Assembly: GCA_003132865.1 (NCBI GenBank)
Contig: PKYZ01000102.1
Location: 1,935-39,284, forward strand
Origin: Bryobacterales bacterium
Lineage (GTDB): Bacteria; Acidobacteriota; Terriglobia; Bryobacterales; Bryobacteraceae
Length of the DNA: 37,350 nt
Reading direction: 5' to 3'
Shown here: positions 1-8,170 of the stretch, in pieces
How the letters are laid out: each line of letters opens with the position of its first letter
Position numbering within the stretch: position 1 is the first letter of the stretch
Notes under the pieces: model-generated
What the model was told of the DNA's origin: nothing
Databases searched by the model: none
The model's input: only the letters and a program-made list of their open reading frames with translations
Position numbers and translations under genes: made by a program

Positions 1-2
1 TG

Positions 3-431
3 CGGCCTTTCGATGCCGGCACGTTCGGCCGCCTCTGCCGCGCCCGCGATTATCTCGCCGCGCAGTACGCGCGGCCCGTTTTTCTGGCCGAAGCCGCCCG
101 GCAGGCCTGCCTTTCGCCTTTCTATTTCAACCGCCTGTTCACCCAGTCCTCCAACGAGACGCCGCACGAGTTCGTCACCCGCCGGCGCATCGAGCGGGCC
201 AAAATGCCGCTGCTGGCCGGCAACCACAGCGTGACGGAAATCTGCTTCGAGGTCGGCTATGAGAGCCTCGGCTCGTTCAGCACGCGCTTCAGCTCCCTGA
301 CGGGCCTTTCGCCAGCCGCGTTCCGCGGCGAGGCGCGCCGCATCTTCGGCGGATTCGGTGTGCGCTGGCCGTTGTACTATATTCCGGGCTGCTTTCAGCG
401 CGTCTTCCTGGCAGAGCATCAAGCCTTTTAA
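3..431 (+). CDS. AraC-family transcriptional regulator, C-terminal part (5' end outside window)
   Basis: Frame 3 is open from the window edge to TAA at 429-431 and reads as the C-terminal DNA-binding half of an AraC/XylS regulator. Two helix-turn-helix units are visible: the first around FLAEAARQACLSPFYFNRLF, the second around HSVTEICFEVGYESLGSFST, followed by the family signature F...TGLSP..FR. The tail ends in YIPGCF, which I recall from acidobacterial AraC proteins that sit beside glyoxalase-fold genes. The N-terminal effector domain, if any, lies outside the window. The next gene, a VOC protein, begins about 67 bases downstream on the same strand, so the regulator may control it. The family assignment is firm; the target is inference. 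Confidence 0.88.
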   Translation, partial: RPFDAGTFGRLCRARDYLAAQYARPVFLAEAARQACLSPFYFNRLFTQSSNETPHEFVTRRRIERAKMPLLAGNHSVTEICFEVGYESLGSFSTRFSSLTGLSPAAFRGEARRIFGGFGVRWPLYYIPGCFQRVFLAEHQAF

Positions 432-498
432 GAATCACAAGAATCGAGAAGCGATCCCTCGGCGCGTTTTGTATTCTGGGAACTGCGAGGAGATGCAC

Positions 499-909
499 AT
501 GCTTCAGCGACTCAGTTACACGCAGCTCTATGTCCTGGACCAGGACGCCGCACGCGACTTCTACGTCGACAAACTCGGTTTCGAAGTGCGCACGGACGCC
601 CGCATGGACAACGGTCTCCGCTGGCTGACAGTCGGCCCCAAGGGCCAGCCCGAGTTACTGGTCATCCCGATGAAGATCGACGGCCCCAATTTCGATAAAG
701 ACACTGCCGCCAGTCTGCAGCGGCTACTGGAGCAGGGCATTCTATGCGGCGGGGTGCTGGAGTCGAGCGATTGCCGCCAGGACTACGAAGATCTCAAGCC
801 CAAGGGGGTGGAGTTCAGCGCGCCGCCGGTGGAGCGCTTCTACGGCATCGAAGCCGTGATGAAAGATAACTCGGGGAATTGGTTCAGCCTCACGGAGCGC
901 AAGGCGTAA
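499..909 (+). CDS. VOC superfamily (glyoxalase/bleomycin-resistance fold) protein
   Basis: A 136-residue single-domain VOC protein. The paired beta-alpha-beta-beta-beta pattern is visible: LSYTQLYVLDQDAARDFYVD with KLGFEV in the first half, and the YGIEAVMKDNSGNWFSL ending that closes the second half. ATG 499 is preferred over the in-frame ATG at 493 because GAGGAG at 487-492 gives a 6-base spacing only to 499. The usual first metal-ligand histidine at the start of strand 1 is replaced (SYTQLYV), so enzymatic activity is uncertain. The protein could be a lyase, dioxygenase or binding protein. It lies directly after the AraC gene, a common regulator-target arrangement. Confidence 0.8.
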   Translation: MLQRLSYTQLYVLDQDAARDFYVDKLGFEVRTDARMDNGLRWLTVGPKGQPELLVIPMKIDGPNFDKDTAASLQRLLEQGILCGGVLESSDCRQDYEDLKPKGVEFSAPPVERFYGIEAVMKDNSGNWFSLTERKA

Positions 910-917
910 CACCATGG

Positions 918-937
918 ACACTAAATAACACTAAATA
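918..937. repeat. 10-bp tandem duplication in intergenic spacer
   Basis: ACACTAAATA occurs twice head to tail. It lies in the 192-base spacer (910-1101) between the VOC gene and the 3' end of the convergent SLOG-like gene. I see no gene, hairpin terminator or other signal in the rest of that spacer. Confidence 0.6.
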
Positions 938-1101
938 CGAAGCTGTCAGCAATGGTTTGGCCATTGTTTCCATTCCGGAGCGTCCGAAACCACGTCACCA
1001 GCGCGCGGGTTAGAGACTTCCGCCGCGCAATCTGCGCCATGAGGAAGGTATCTGACTTTCAGCGATCCGGATGGCAACGGCTGGGTCGTGAACGAAGCCC
1101 A

Positions 1102-2832
1102 CTAGCCGGGGGGCGGCGCGGGTTTGCGATACAATACCTGCCAGTCCGCCACTTCGTTTAACAGTACCTGCGCCAGGTGCTCGGTCTGACACCGCAATTT
1201 AGCCGCGCTGGACGCTGCCTCGGGATCCAGGCGGCTCAGACTGGACCGCAGCCCTCGGGCCATCGATTCCGACCGGTCCACGAGCCTGCGGAACTCGCCC
1301 TGCGTCGATATGGCATGCGCCGCCGCCGATGCCGCCGGCAAGCCCGCGGTGAAGAGTAGCAGCCACGCGTGAAGGTTACAGTGGTCTTCGGCGAAGCGGA
1401 AGATAGCGGAGGAGTGGAAGATCCAAGCCAGGAGAGCCGCGACGAAGGCCGTCACGATAAAGCGCCAACACCAGAGATGGATACTGTGATCGATTCTTTC
1501 GAGCTTGGCTGCGTTACGATCGTGATAATGGATCTGTCCCCGCACCCATTTGCGAATCGCCTTAGCATGTTCCTTCAGGTAATCATTGGTTACCTTTGCG
1601 GTTGGCATCGGTGTCTGGCGCACGATGGCGCGCGAGTGCCACTCCACCCAACTATCCCCCAACTCCGCAGGCAAGTAATACGCGGGCGGGTGTGGTTTGC
1701 ACGGCGCGAGGCCCAGCGGATAGCTATAACACAAGATCCGGAACTGCTCCGCCAGATACCGGCAATCCGCCGTGCGGAGATGCCATCGGCGTCTGCGCAG
1801 CGAGGCCACCAGCACGATGACGATCAATATCGTTACCGACTCGCCGGCCGCCCAACCCCAATCGCGGTCGCTCGCGTTGCCGAGGATGGCGAGGAACACG
1901 GCAAGCACGCCCAGTGCGTAGTTCAACAAAAACGCTCCCCGGTAAAGCCCGGCCAGGAGGTTGGCCGACCTGTCCCAACTGGCGTACTGTTTTTGAAAAC
2001 CATGGATCGCAAGGGATTCGGGGGGAGCGTCGGCAGGACTCCGGGAACGCCTCAACCCGGCCGTCAGCGCCGTCTCGTAAAGTCTCCAAACCCGGACCAA
2101 TACGGGCGCGAGAAGCCGCTCGGTAAGGTGCAGGGAACCGACCGGATCGGGGTTTCTTGGCGGTAACAGGAGACGCCAGACGGCATCTTTAATCCGCTCG
2201 TCGATGCCTCCGCAGGTAACCCGGCCGCAGTTCTCGCTTCCGTTCGGCGTGATAATAGTGTCCAGCGCGCCCGAATCCGTGTGCAGCCACACCACAGGGA
2301 TGCGGCGGCGCTTGGCGTGTGCCACGACCTCGGCGGTTCCACCCTCGCCTTTCGCGTTCTTACCATCCCAAATTGCCAATAAGATGTCGCATTGGTCCAA
2401 TACCAATTGGCCAACGAGAGCATAAGCGGCGGGTTCATCTCTCCGTGAGCCGTCCAGTTCGAAAACCGCGACTGCTTTCGCCAGCAACTCGTCGAATTGC
2501 CGCTTACTAATCTCGTCCGCAAAATCGTTGCGGTACTCCCGGCAATCGAATGGCAACGGGCATTCGAGATCATAGCCGAGGTCAATTGCTTCCTCCGCAA
2601 AGATCCGGTCGGCGCCTTCGGCCAACGGTGAGATGGCGCGCAGGATTGCCGGCGCATCGTCATCGTAGACGCCCTGCGACTCCGTGGCTGCTTGTTCCGC
2701 CAAATGCTTGATCTGTTCCAGCCTTGTGCGCACGCGAGGCCGGAGTTCCCGGCAGGCTCTCGCGTTCAGATCCCGGTGCCCCGTGACTCCAACGCGGAAG
2801 GCTAATCTCGGACGGAAATCGTCGATTGGCAT
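1102..2832 (-). CDS. SLOG-like nucleotide-binding Rossmann domain fused to two 2-TM (SLATT-like) membrane units
   Basis: A 576-residue protein. Residues ~10-185 look like a SLOG/LOG-type Rossmann domain: FRVGVTGHRDL at the first strand, ISPLAEGADRIFAEEA, a CPLPF strand end, QCDILLAIWDG, and GKGEGGTAEVV-type glycine-rich turn before IPVVWLHT. Four hydrophobic segments follow in two pairs: ~297-317 and 328-345, then ~455-472 and 487-507. Each pair is trailed by a basic amphipathic helix (RRRRW...AEQFRIL; EFRRLVDRSESMARGL), as in SLATT 2-TM proteins. In the published SLOG/SLATT concept the soluble domain senses a nucleotide or NAD-like ligand and the membrane part acts as a pore-forming effector; here that is inference. 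No strong ribosome site precedes the ATG. The gene is divergent from the FecR-kinase pair. Confidence 0.68.
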   Translation of the reverse strand: MPIDDFRPRLAFRVGVTGHRDLNARACRELRPRVRTRLEQIKHLAEQAATESQGVYDDDAPAILRAISPLAEGADRIFAEEAIDLGYDLECPLPFDCREYRNDFADEISKRQFDELLAKAVAVFELDGSRRDEPAAYALVGQLVLDQCDILLAIWDGKNAKGEGGTAEVVAHAKRRRIPVVWLHTDSGALDTIITPNGSENCGRVTCGGIDERIKDAVWRLLLPPRNPDPVGSLHLTERLLAPVLVRVWRLYETALTAGLRRSRSPADAPPESLAIHGFQKQYASWDRSANLLAGLYRGAFLLNYALGVLAVFLAILGNASDRDWGWAAGESVTILIVIVLVASLRRRRWHLRTADCRYLAEQFRILCYSYPLGLAPCKPHPPAYYLPAELGDSWVEWHSRAIVRQTPMPTAKVTNDYLKEHAKAIRKWVRGQIHYHDRNAAKLERIDHSIHLWCWRFIVTAFVAALLAWIFHSSAIFRFAEDHCNLHAWLLLFTAGLPAASAAAHAISTQGEFRRLVDRSESMARGLRSSLSRLDPEAASSAAKLRCQTEHLAQVLLNEVADWQVLYRKPAPPPG

Positions 2833-2926
2833 GGAAAGAACTCAATTAAAGAGAGCATACCATTTGTTTCTCGGTGGTTGCAGCGTAACTTGCGCGCTTG
2901 GCAGTTACTATTTCGCTGTTTTTCTA

Positions 2927-2955
2927 TTGCGCGATTGCGCCGAGTATCGTACAAT
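2927..2955 (+). promoter_or_regulatory. Candidate sigma70-type promoter for the FecR-kinase operon
   Basis: TTGCGC (2927-2932) and TACAAT (2950-2955) are separated by 17 bases. They match the -35 consensus at 4 of 6 positions and the -10 consensus at 5 of 6. The pair lies in a locally AT-richer divergent spacer, about 70 bases before the TTG start at 3028. No comparably good promoter was seen for the SLOG-like gene on the other strand. Confidence 0.5.
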
Positions 2956-3027
2956 CGTCCTAAGTTTTCTTTTGGCGATTTCCGGAATGCCGCCCGCCAG
3001 AACCAATGCCATTGGGGAGGCAAATCG

Positions 3028-4857
3028 TTGAACGTCCTCAAAACGGTAGTAACCATCTCTATTCTGGGAGCCATGCTGGCTGCGCCGGTCATGCCCCAGG
3101 CCGCGGACCAAGCTGCCGACCCGCCGCGCCGGGCCGCCCGTCTCGGCTATATGGGAGGCGCCGTCAGCCTTACGCCCGCCGGTCTCCAGGACGCGACTCC
3201 CGCGGAGGTGAACCGGCCGTTCACCACCGGCGACCGGTTCTGGAGTGGCGCCGACGGCCGCGGCGAATTGCAGACTGAGAATGCAGCGATTCGATTTGAA
3301 GGTCGCACCAGCTTCGCCATCCAGGAACTAAGCAATCAAGCCACGTTGATCCGGCTGGAGAGCGGCACGCTGAGCGTGCGTCTGCACGCTTTGGCGCCGG
3401 GGGAGGATTTTGAGATCGAAACGCCCCAGTTCACCTTTCACTTCAACCGGCTGGGAGCCTATCGCGTGGAGGCCGGCGAAAAGGGAGACGTGGTAGTAGC
3501 CGCGGTGCGTTTTGGGGACGCCGAGGTGTTCAGAAGCGACGGTGCGACCATGGCGGTTTCACGGGGCAAGCAGGCCCGCGCCGCCGCGGGCGGCAGCCCC
3601 GCCATCGAGCTTGGCGGTCCCCTCGACCAGTTTGAAACCTGGTGCGTGGATCGCGACCGGCGCGAGGATTTGTCGGCCACCGCGCAGTACGTCTCGCGCG
3701 ACATACCGGGCTACGCCGATCTGGACGAACATGGCGCCTGGAGCCCGGTCGATCGATATGGCATGGCGTGGTTTCCCAGGGACGTGGATCCCGATTGGGC
3801 GCCTTACCGGTCCGGTCATTTTGTCAGCGCCGGCCCGTGGGGGATGAATTGGGTGGATGACAAGTTGTGGGGCTTTGGTCCGCTGCATTATGGCCGCTGG
3901 TTGAAGGTCAATGGGGCCTGGGGTTGGGTCCCCGGCGCGGCCGGAAAGTCCGCCAAGCCAGGAGCGGTCCCGACGTTCGCGGTTCGCCCTTACTATGCGC
4001 CCGCGCTCGTGGCTTGGGACCGGTTTGCCGCCGGAGTGGTGCGGGCCGATGCGGTGCTCGGATGGTTTCCGCTGGGTCCGGGCGAGGCCTGGATCCCGCA
4101 GTTCGCGGCCAGCGCCGCTTATTTGGCCCGCGTCAATCTGAGCAACACCGCGATCGCGGATCCCGCTACGCTCGACAACCTGGACCTGACGCGCGTGAAC
4201 TACATGAACCAGAAAGCCATGACCGCCGAGGGACAGGATGATTTGGCGGCCGGACGTCCAGTTGGCCGGCAGTACGTGCGAGTTCCGCAGACCGCCTACG
4301 CGCAAGGAAAGGTTAGCGCCCAACCCGGTGTCCAGCCAACCAGGGAGGCGCGTCTCGGGCCGGGCGGGCCGGCTCAAGGAGCGCCGTCCGAAATCGCAAG
4401 TCGGTCCGTGGTGGCGCACCGTGTGACGGTTCCGCAGGCTGCGCCCACGTACGTTCAGCGGGAAGTTGCACCACGACCCACCACCAGCGCGTTCAAGGGC
4501 GGCACGGCAAAGATGCGAACAGGCAACCGGCCCCAACCCGAGCCTCAGGCCCAGCGCCCGCCCGAGCGCCAGGCCCAGCCCAAGCCCGAACCCGCGCCCA
4601 AGCCTCAGCCTCAGCTCGAGCCGAAGCCACAGGCCACGCCGCAGCCTCGGCCGCAGCCCAAGGCTCAGCCGAAGCCGGCGCCCAAGCCTCAGGCGCCCAA
4701 ACCTCAGCCGAAGCCGGCGCCCAAGCCCCAGCCCAGGCCTCAACCCAAGACCCAGCCCAAGCCCCAGCCGCAGCCCAGGCCGCAGGCCAGGCCGCAGCCC
4801 AAGCCCCCGCCCCAGCCCAGGCCGCAGCCGCCGCCCCCGAGGCCCAGGCAGCCCTAG
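3028..4857 (+). CDS. Secreted FecR-domain, Trp-rich (DUF6600-like) protein with Pro/Gln/Lys tail
   Basis: About 609 residues, starting at TTG 3028, which follows GGGGAGG (3014-3020) by 7 bases. Upstream in-frame ATG-type starts would place the signal sequence internally. Residues 1-~27 form a signal peptide (NVLKTVVTISILGAMLAAPV). Residues ~38-195 fit a FecR beta domain (FTTGDRFWSG, GELQTENAAIRFEG, RLESGTLSVRL, FEIETPQFTFHF). Residues ~225-330 are rich in Trp, Gly and Tyr (HGAWSPV, MAWFPRDVDPDWAPYRSGHF, HYGRWLKVNGAWGWVPG), as in DUF6600 proteins. From ~500 to the end the chain is almost only P, Q, K, R and A, a likely wall-spanning or extended linker. The kinase gene follows after 30 bases, so the two are probably co-transcribed and may act as sensor and transducer. 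Confidence 0.8.
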   Translation: MNVLKTVVTISILGAMLAAPVMPQAADQAADPPRRAARLGYMGGAVSLTPAGLQDATPAEVNRPFTTGDRFWSGADGRGELQTENAAIRFEGRTSFAIQELSNQATLIRLESGTLSVRLHALAPGEDFEIETPQFTFHFNRLGAYRVEAGEKGDVVVAAVRFGDAEVFRSDGATMAVSRGKQARAAAGGSPAIELGGPLDQFETWCVDRDRREDLSATAQYVSRDIPGYADLDEHGAWSPVDRYGMAWFPRDVDPDWAPYRSGHFVSAGPWGMNWVDDKLWGFGPLHYGRWLKVNGAWGWVPGAAGKSAKPGAVPTFAVRPYYAPALVAWDRFAAGVVRADAVLGWFPLGPGEAWIPQFAASAAYLARVNLSNTAIADPATLDNLDLTRVNYMNQKAMTAEGQDDLAAGRPVGRQYVRVPQTAYAQGKVSAQPGVQPTREARLGPGGPAQGAPSEIASRSVVAHRVTVPQAAPTYVQREVAPRPTTSAFKGGTAKMRTGNRPQPEPQAQRPPERQAQPKPEPAPKPQPQLEPKPQATPQPRPQPKAQPKPAPKPQAPKPQPKPAPKPQPRPQPKTQPKPQPQPRPQARPQPKPPPQPRPQPPPPRPRQP

Positions 4858-4887
4858 CGGCATAAAGGAACCGCAAGCAAAACCGGC

Positions 4888-6882
4888 ATGAAACTCGAAA
4901 CCATCTGCGTCAGTTGCATGGAAGACGATTCCGGCAGCCCGGTCTGTCCGAAGTGCGGATCGCCTTTCAATCTTCCGGTGAACAACCTGCTGCTTCTGCC
5001 TCCACGCACCACTCTGCACGAGCAATACCTGATCGGGCGCGCCCTAGGCCACGGCGGCTTTGGCATCACCTACCTCGCCTGGGACATCGGTCTCGAGACC
5101 CGCCTGGCCGTGAAGGAATACATGCCGGCCGGCGTGGCTGGCCGCACGGACCGGACCAAGGTGATGCCTTTGTCCGACACGGCCAGGGAAGAGTACGAAT
5201 GGGGGCTGGAGCGCTTTCTTGAAGAGGCTCGCGTTCTGAAAAAATCCAATCACCCCAACATCGTGACGGTCGACACTGTTTTCCGCGACAACGGCACCGC
5301 TTACCTGGTGATGGAATACCTCGAGGGCGTGAACTTCGCTGAATTCTTGCGCCGCCGCGGCGGCACGATCCCTTTCGCGGACGCGCTGCAAGTCATGTTG
5401 CCGGTAATGGATGCTTTGACCGCCGTGCATGCCCTCAACATCGTGCATCGCGACGTGAGTCCCGAAAACATCTTCATTCCCAAGATGGGAAGGGTCAAGC
5501 TGATCGACTTCGGCGCGGCTCGCAATGCCCTGAGCCAGAAGAGCCGCAACCTTTCGGCGATCCTCAAGGGTGGATACTCCCCTGAAGAGCAGTACCGTTC
5601 GAGCGGCAAACAGGGGCCTTGGACCGACGTGTATGCCACCGCGGCCACGTTATATCGCGCCATCGCCGGGAAGGTCCCGGTGCCTTCGCTCGACAGGCAG
5701 GCCGAGGACACTTTGGAACGGCCCTCGCAACTGGGCGCCGCCATTCCGCCTTTCGCGGAGAGCGCGCTGATGAAGGCGATGGCGGTGCGCGCGAACGACC
5801 GTTTCCAGTCGATGGAAGACTTCAAGCGTGCGCTCACCGGCGGGATCTCCGTTCCGCGTGGGGGGTCCATCGCTGTGCCCGGTGAGGGGCCGCCTGCGCC
5901 GCCGGTCTCCCAGGAATCCAACCTGGAAGCTAAGATTCGGAAGTACGAAAGCTCCACGTCGGGATCCGGGGCGGCAGCCGCGGCGGTCATGGCTCCGATT
6001 GTCAAGGATCCGGCGGTCATCGCTCCAGCCGTCCGCCGGCCTTTGCCCAAATGGCTGGCGCCCGTCATCCTGGCGGGAATCCTGGTGCTCGCGGCAGGAG
6101 CAGGCGTGCTGTGGTGGCTCCGACACCGGCCGGGCCCCGGGCCGACGACGCCGTTTGCGGAGTGGCCCGCTCAACCCAGCGGCATTCCGCAGCCCGACCT
6201 GGAACGCCAGCAGCAACTGGAGCAGAATCCGGGAACGCCAGCCCCACCGGCCGCACCGGAGAGGGCGCAGTCGACACCGTTACAGCCCCAGGCGCCGCGC
6301 TCGCAGACCAGCCGGCCGCCTGCGCCACAACAGGCACAACCACCGGCGCCAGTCGCGGCTGAGTCCATCCCGGCGCCCATTGCGCCGCCGCCGGCCCCCG
6401 CTCCAAGCTACAGCGATATGGTGAAGCAGGCGGGGGGCATGCTCGGGAGCAAGCAGTATGCCGAAGCGCAGGCGCTGCTCAACCAGGCCATCGCAGCGAA
6501 TCCGGCGGGATCGCAGGCTTATAACGCAATCGCCAAAGTCGAACTCTACTACCTGAATCAGCCGGCAAAGGCATTCGAGCACTATCGCGCCTCGGTCGCC
6601 AATGGCGGAGTCGCGACATTGCGCGTGTTCGCCGATCATGCCGAAGGATGGCTGACCATTTCCAAGGGAAATGCCGGCTTTAGGTCCTACGATGGCGTGC
6701 ACAGCTTCGACACCGCGGCGGTAACAGAGGCGAAAAAGAACAGGAGCGACATCGTCAAGTTCGGAAAGGGTCGCCAATCCTTCCATATCCGGCTGGCGAA
6801 CGGCCAGAATTACAATTTTGAGCCAGGCAGCCAGGACGCCGGCAAGGAAGTCGACTTCATCCTCTCGATAATCGGCTCGTGA
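4888..6882 (+). CDS. Membrane-anchored Ser/Thr protein kinase with N-terminal zinc ribbon and C-terminal TPR/sensor region
   Basis: A 664-residue protein. C7/C10 and C20/C23 form a small zinc ribbon before the kinase. The Hanks-type kinase domain spans ~47-315: glycine loop GHGGFG (54-59), lysine K76 in LAVKEY, HRD-type loop H187-R188-D189 (HRDVSPEN), and DFG at 207-209. One transmembrane helix lies at ~389-412. It is followed by a P/Q-rich linker, a TPR-like stretch (YSDMVKQAGGMLGSKQYAEA...YNAIAKVELYYL, ~506-560), and a C-terminal beta-rich domain ending in VDFILSIIG. The kinase should face the cytoplasm with the tail outside. It follows the FecR-type gene by 30 bases, and the operon ends in a hairpin shared with the convergent TIR gene. 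The ribosome site is weak. Substrates are unknown. Confidence 0.9.
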   Translation: MKLETICVSCMEDDSGSPVCPKCGSPFNLPVNNLLLLPPRTTLHEQYLIGRALGHGGFGITYLAWDIGLETRLAVKEYMPAGVAGRTDRTKVMPLSDTAREEYEWGLERFLEEARVLKKSNHPNIVTVDTVFRDNGTAYLVMEYLEGVNFAEFLRRRGGTIPFADALQVMLPVMDALTAVHALNIVHRDVSPENIFIPKMGRVKLIDFGAARNALSQKSRNLSAILKGGYSPEEQYRSSGKQGPWTDVYATAATLYRAIAGKVPVPSLDRQAEDTLERPSQLGAAIPPFAESALMKAMAVRANDRFQSMEDFKRALTGGISVPRGGSIAVPGEGPPAPPVSQESNLEAKIRKYESSTSGSGAAAAAVMAPIVKDPAVIAPAVRRPLPKWLAPVILAGILVLAAGAGVLWWLRHRPGPGPTTPFAEWPAQPSGIPQPDLERQQQLEQNPGTPAPPAAPERAQSTPLQPQAPRSQTSRPPAPQQAQPPAPVAAESIPAPIAPPPAPAPSYSDMVKQAGGMLGSKQYAEAQALLNQAIAANPAGSQAYNAIAKVELYYLNQPAKAFEHYRASVANGGVATLRVFADHAEGWLTISKGNAGFRSYDGVHSFDTAAVTEAKKNRSDIVKFGKGRQSFHIRLANGQNYNFEPGSQDAGKEVDFILSIIGS

Positions 6883-6929
6883 AGTGGTGGAGCTTCGCGC
6901 CGACAGGCCAGGAGGCCTGTCCCACCACT
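6883..6929. terminator. Compound inverted repeat between convergent kinase and TIR genes (putative bidirectional terminator)
   Basis: Outer arms AGTGGTGG (6883-6890) and CCACCACT (6922-6929) are perfectly complementary. Inside lies GACAGGCC-AGGA-GGCCTGTC (6902-6921). The element starts the base after the kinase stop codon and ends two bases before the TIR stop codon. There is no long T tract, so Rho-independent termination is inferred from position and structure only. It is related to the other GC-rich palindromes of this window. Confidence 0.6.
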
Positions 6930-6931
6930 GC

Positions 6932-8065
6932 TTACTGGCGCGCTGTCCGCAGAAACGACGCCAGCGCGGTTTGCGAAAGGCCCGCGCGATAGGGGCATGC
7001 GGGATGTGTCCGCAGGCAGACCAGCATCTTCATACCGCAGCCGCACTGCCGGCGCGCCAGCAACTCGGAGAACGCGGCCTTTTCGGCGGTGCTCAAGCCG
7101 GAAAGGTCCACGCGCGGAACATTGTAAAATCGTTCGACGGCGCGGCCGGGCCCGCGTGACAAGGAAACCGTCCAGGCATTCTGCACGCGGTCGATGCATG
7201 TGCCGCTGAGTCCTTCGCGGGCGGCACTGACGTTTTTCCACGTACACGAAAACTTGGCGTTGTTGGTCAGATTGGTGGCGTCGGACATCTCCAGCGAGTC
7301 CGCGGCGGAATTGTATTGCCACTTTCCAATTCCGGCGGTGCTGTTCTGGGCCACGAAGCGACAACTCTGGTCCGCGTAGGCGTCGAGTTCTTCATCGACC
7401 CGCTGGCCCGGCGTCATCACCACGGCCCGCCAGTTACCCGCGAACTGGAAACCGGCATTGGGTACCGGGCCCGGATTTGGATTCGGTGAAGGTCTCAACC
7501 CAAGATAGAGCGCCACCACAATCGCGACGGCGAGTACCCCGGATGCCGCCAGCACCCATGTGCGGCGGGCGGGCGGCGTGGCGGTGCGCGGCTGCGCGGA
7601 TGGAGCGAATGCCGTTTCCAGCGCTTTGATCAGGTCCTGAACGGCCACGTCCCAGTACTTCTCGGGGAGTTCACTCGCGTTCCAGCGGCAGAGCGCTTGC
7701 AAGTCGGCGGACAGATCTTCCTCCGCCGGCATCCGGGCGCCGCCTACCAGCACCGGAAAGACGCGCATCTGGCGTTTGAGGACCGCCGCGATTTCCTGCC
7801 GCACGGTATCGCGGGGATCGTCCAGGCGGCGGATCCCCGCGGCGTCGGTAATGTTCAGCCAGTCCTTCCCGATGACCACAATGCAGGCGTCGCTTTGGCT
7901 GAGAACACGCGCGATGGCCTCGTCCCATTCGACGCCCGGCTCGATGGAACCCACGTCGCGGAAAACTCTGCCGGGGAAGTAAGTGGCCAGCCGGTCATAG
8001 AGCCGGCCGGAGTCGGCCCGGCTATCGTCGCGGCGATAGCTGATAAATACTCTGCCTCCACGCAT
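6932..8065 (-). CDS. TIR-domain protein with one transmembrane helix and Cys-containing C-terminal domain
   Basis: 377 residues. ATG 8065 is chosen because GGAGGAG lies 7 bases upstream; an in-frame start at 8095 has no such site. Residues 1-~145 are a bacterial TIR domain: VFISYRRDDSR, VFRDVGSIEPGVEWDEAI, DACIVVIGKDWL, and VRQEIAAVLKRQMRVFPVLV, where E91 aligns with the catalytic glutamate of TIR NADases such as SARM1. A transmembrane helix spans ~169-190, then an N/P linker, a beta-rich domain (GNWRAVVM...SLEMSDATN...KFSCTWKNVS), and a C-terminal cysteine cluster (RQCGCGMKMLVCLRTHPACP). By orientation the TIR domain should be cytoplasmic and the tail extracytoplasmic. The gene is convergent with the kinase operon. 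NAD cleavage is inferred from the retained glutamate. Confidence 0.85.
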   Translation of the reverse strand: MRGGRVFISYRRDDSRADSGRLYDRLATYFPGRVFRDVGSIEPGVEWDEAIARVLSQSDACIVVIGKDWLNITDAAGIRRLDDPRDTVRQEIAAVLKRQMRVFPVLVGGARMPAEEDLSADLQALCRWNASELPEKYWDVAVQDLIKALETAFAPSAQPRTATPPARRTWVLAASGVLAVAIVVALYLGLRPSPNPNPGPVPNAGFQFAGNWRAVVMTPGQRVDEELDAYADQSCRFVAQNSTAGIGKWQYNSAADSLEMSDATNLTNNAKFSCTWKNVSAAREGLSGTCIDRVQNAWTVSLSRGPGRAVERFYNVPRVDLSGLSTAEKAAFSELLARRQCGCGMKMLVCLRTHPACPYRAGLSQTALASFLRTARQ

Positions 8066-8130
8066 CGGCGATCTCCTCCGGTTAGGATACCGCACCGTAA
8101 ACGTACAGCGTAGTTCGCGCCCGGCTCTTC

Positions 8131-8160
8131 ATCCGTGTTCATCTGTGTCCATCTGTGGTT
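8131..8160. repeat. Three imperfect 10-bp tandem units upstream of the MFS gene
   Basis: ATCCGTGTTC, ATCTGTGTCC and ATCTGTGGTT follow one another, ending 10 bases before the MFS start codon. They lie in the divergent spacer with the TIR gene. Function unknown; they could affect the leader of the MFS message. Confidence 0.6.
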
Positions 8161-8170
8161 ACGTTGAAGT

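Noticed and set aside
1102..2832. CBASS or SMODS operon
   Set aside because: No CD-NTase (cyclic oligonucleotide synthase) gene is found in the window.
3559..5025. 488-codon minus-strand frame over the FecR-type gene
   Set aside because: Leu/Gly/Arg repeats are the reverse reading of the Pro-rich tail; no start signal or domain.
6932..8065. Thoeris defence system
   Set aside because: A TIR gene is present but no ThsA (SIR2/SLOG-type NADase) partner in the same operon; the SLOG-like protein is 4 kb away and of another architecture.
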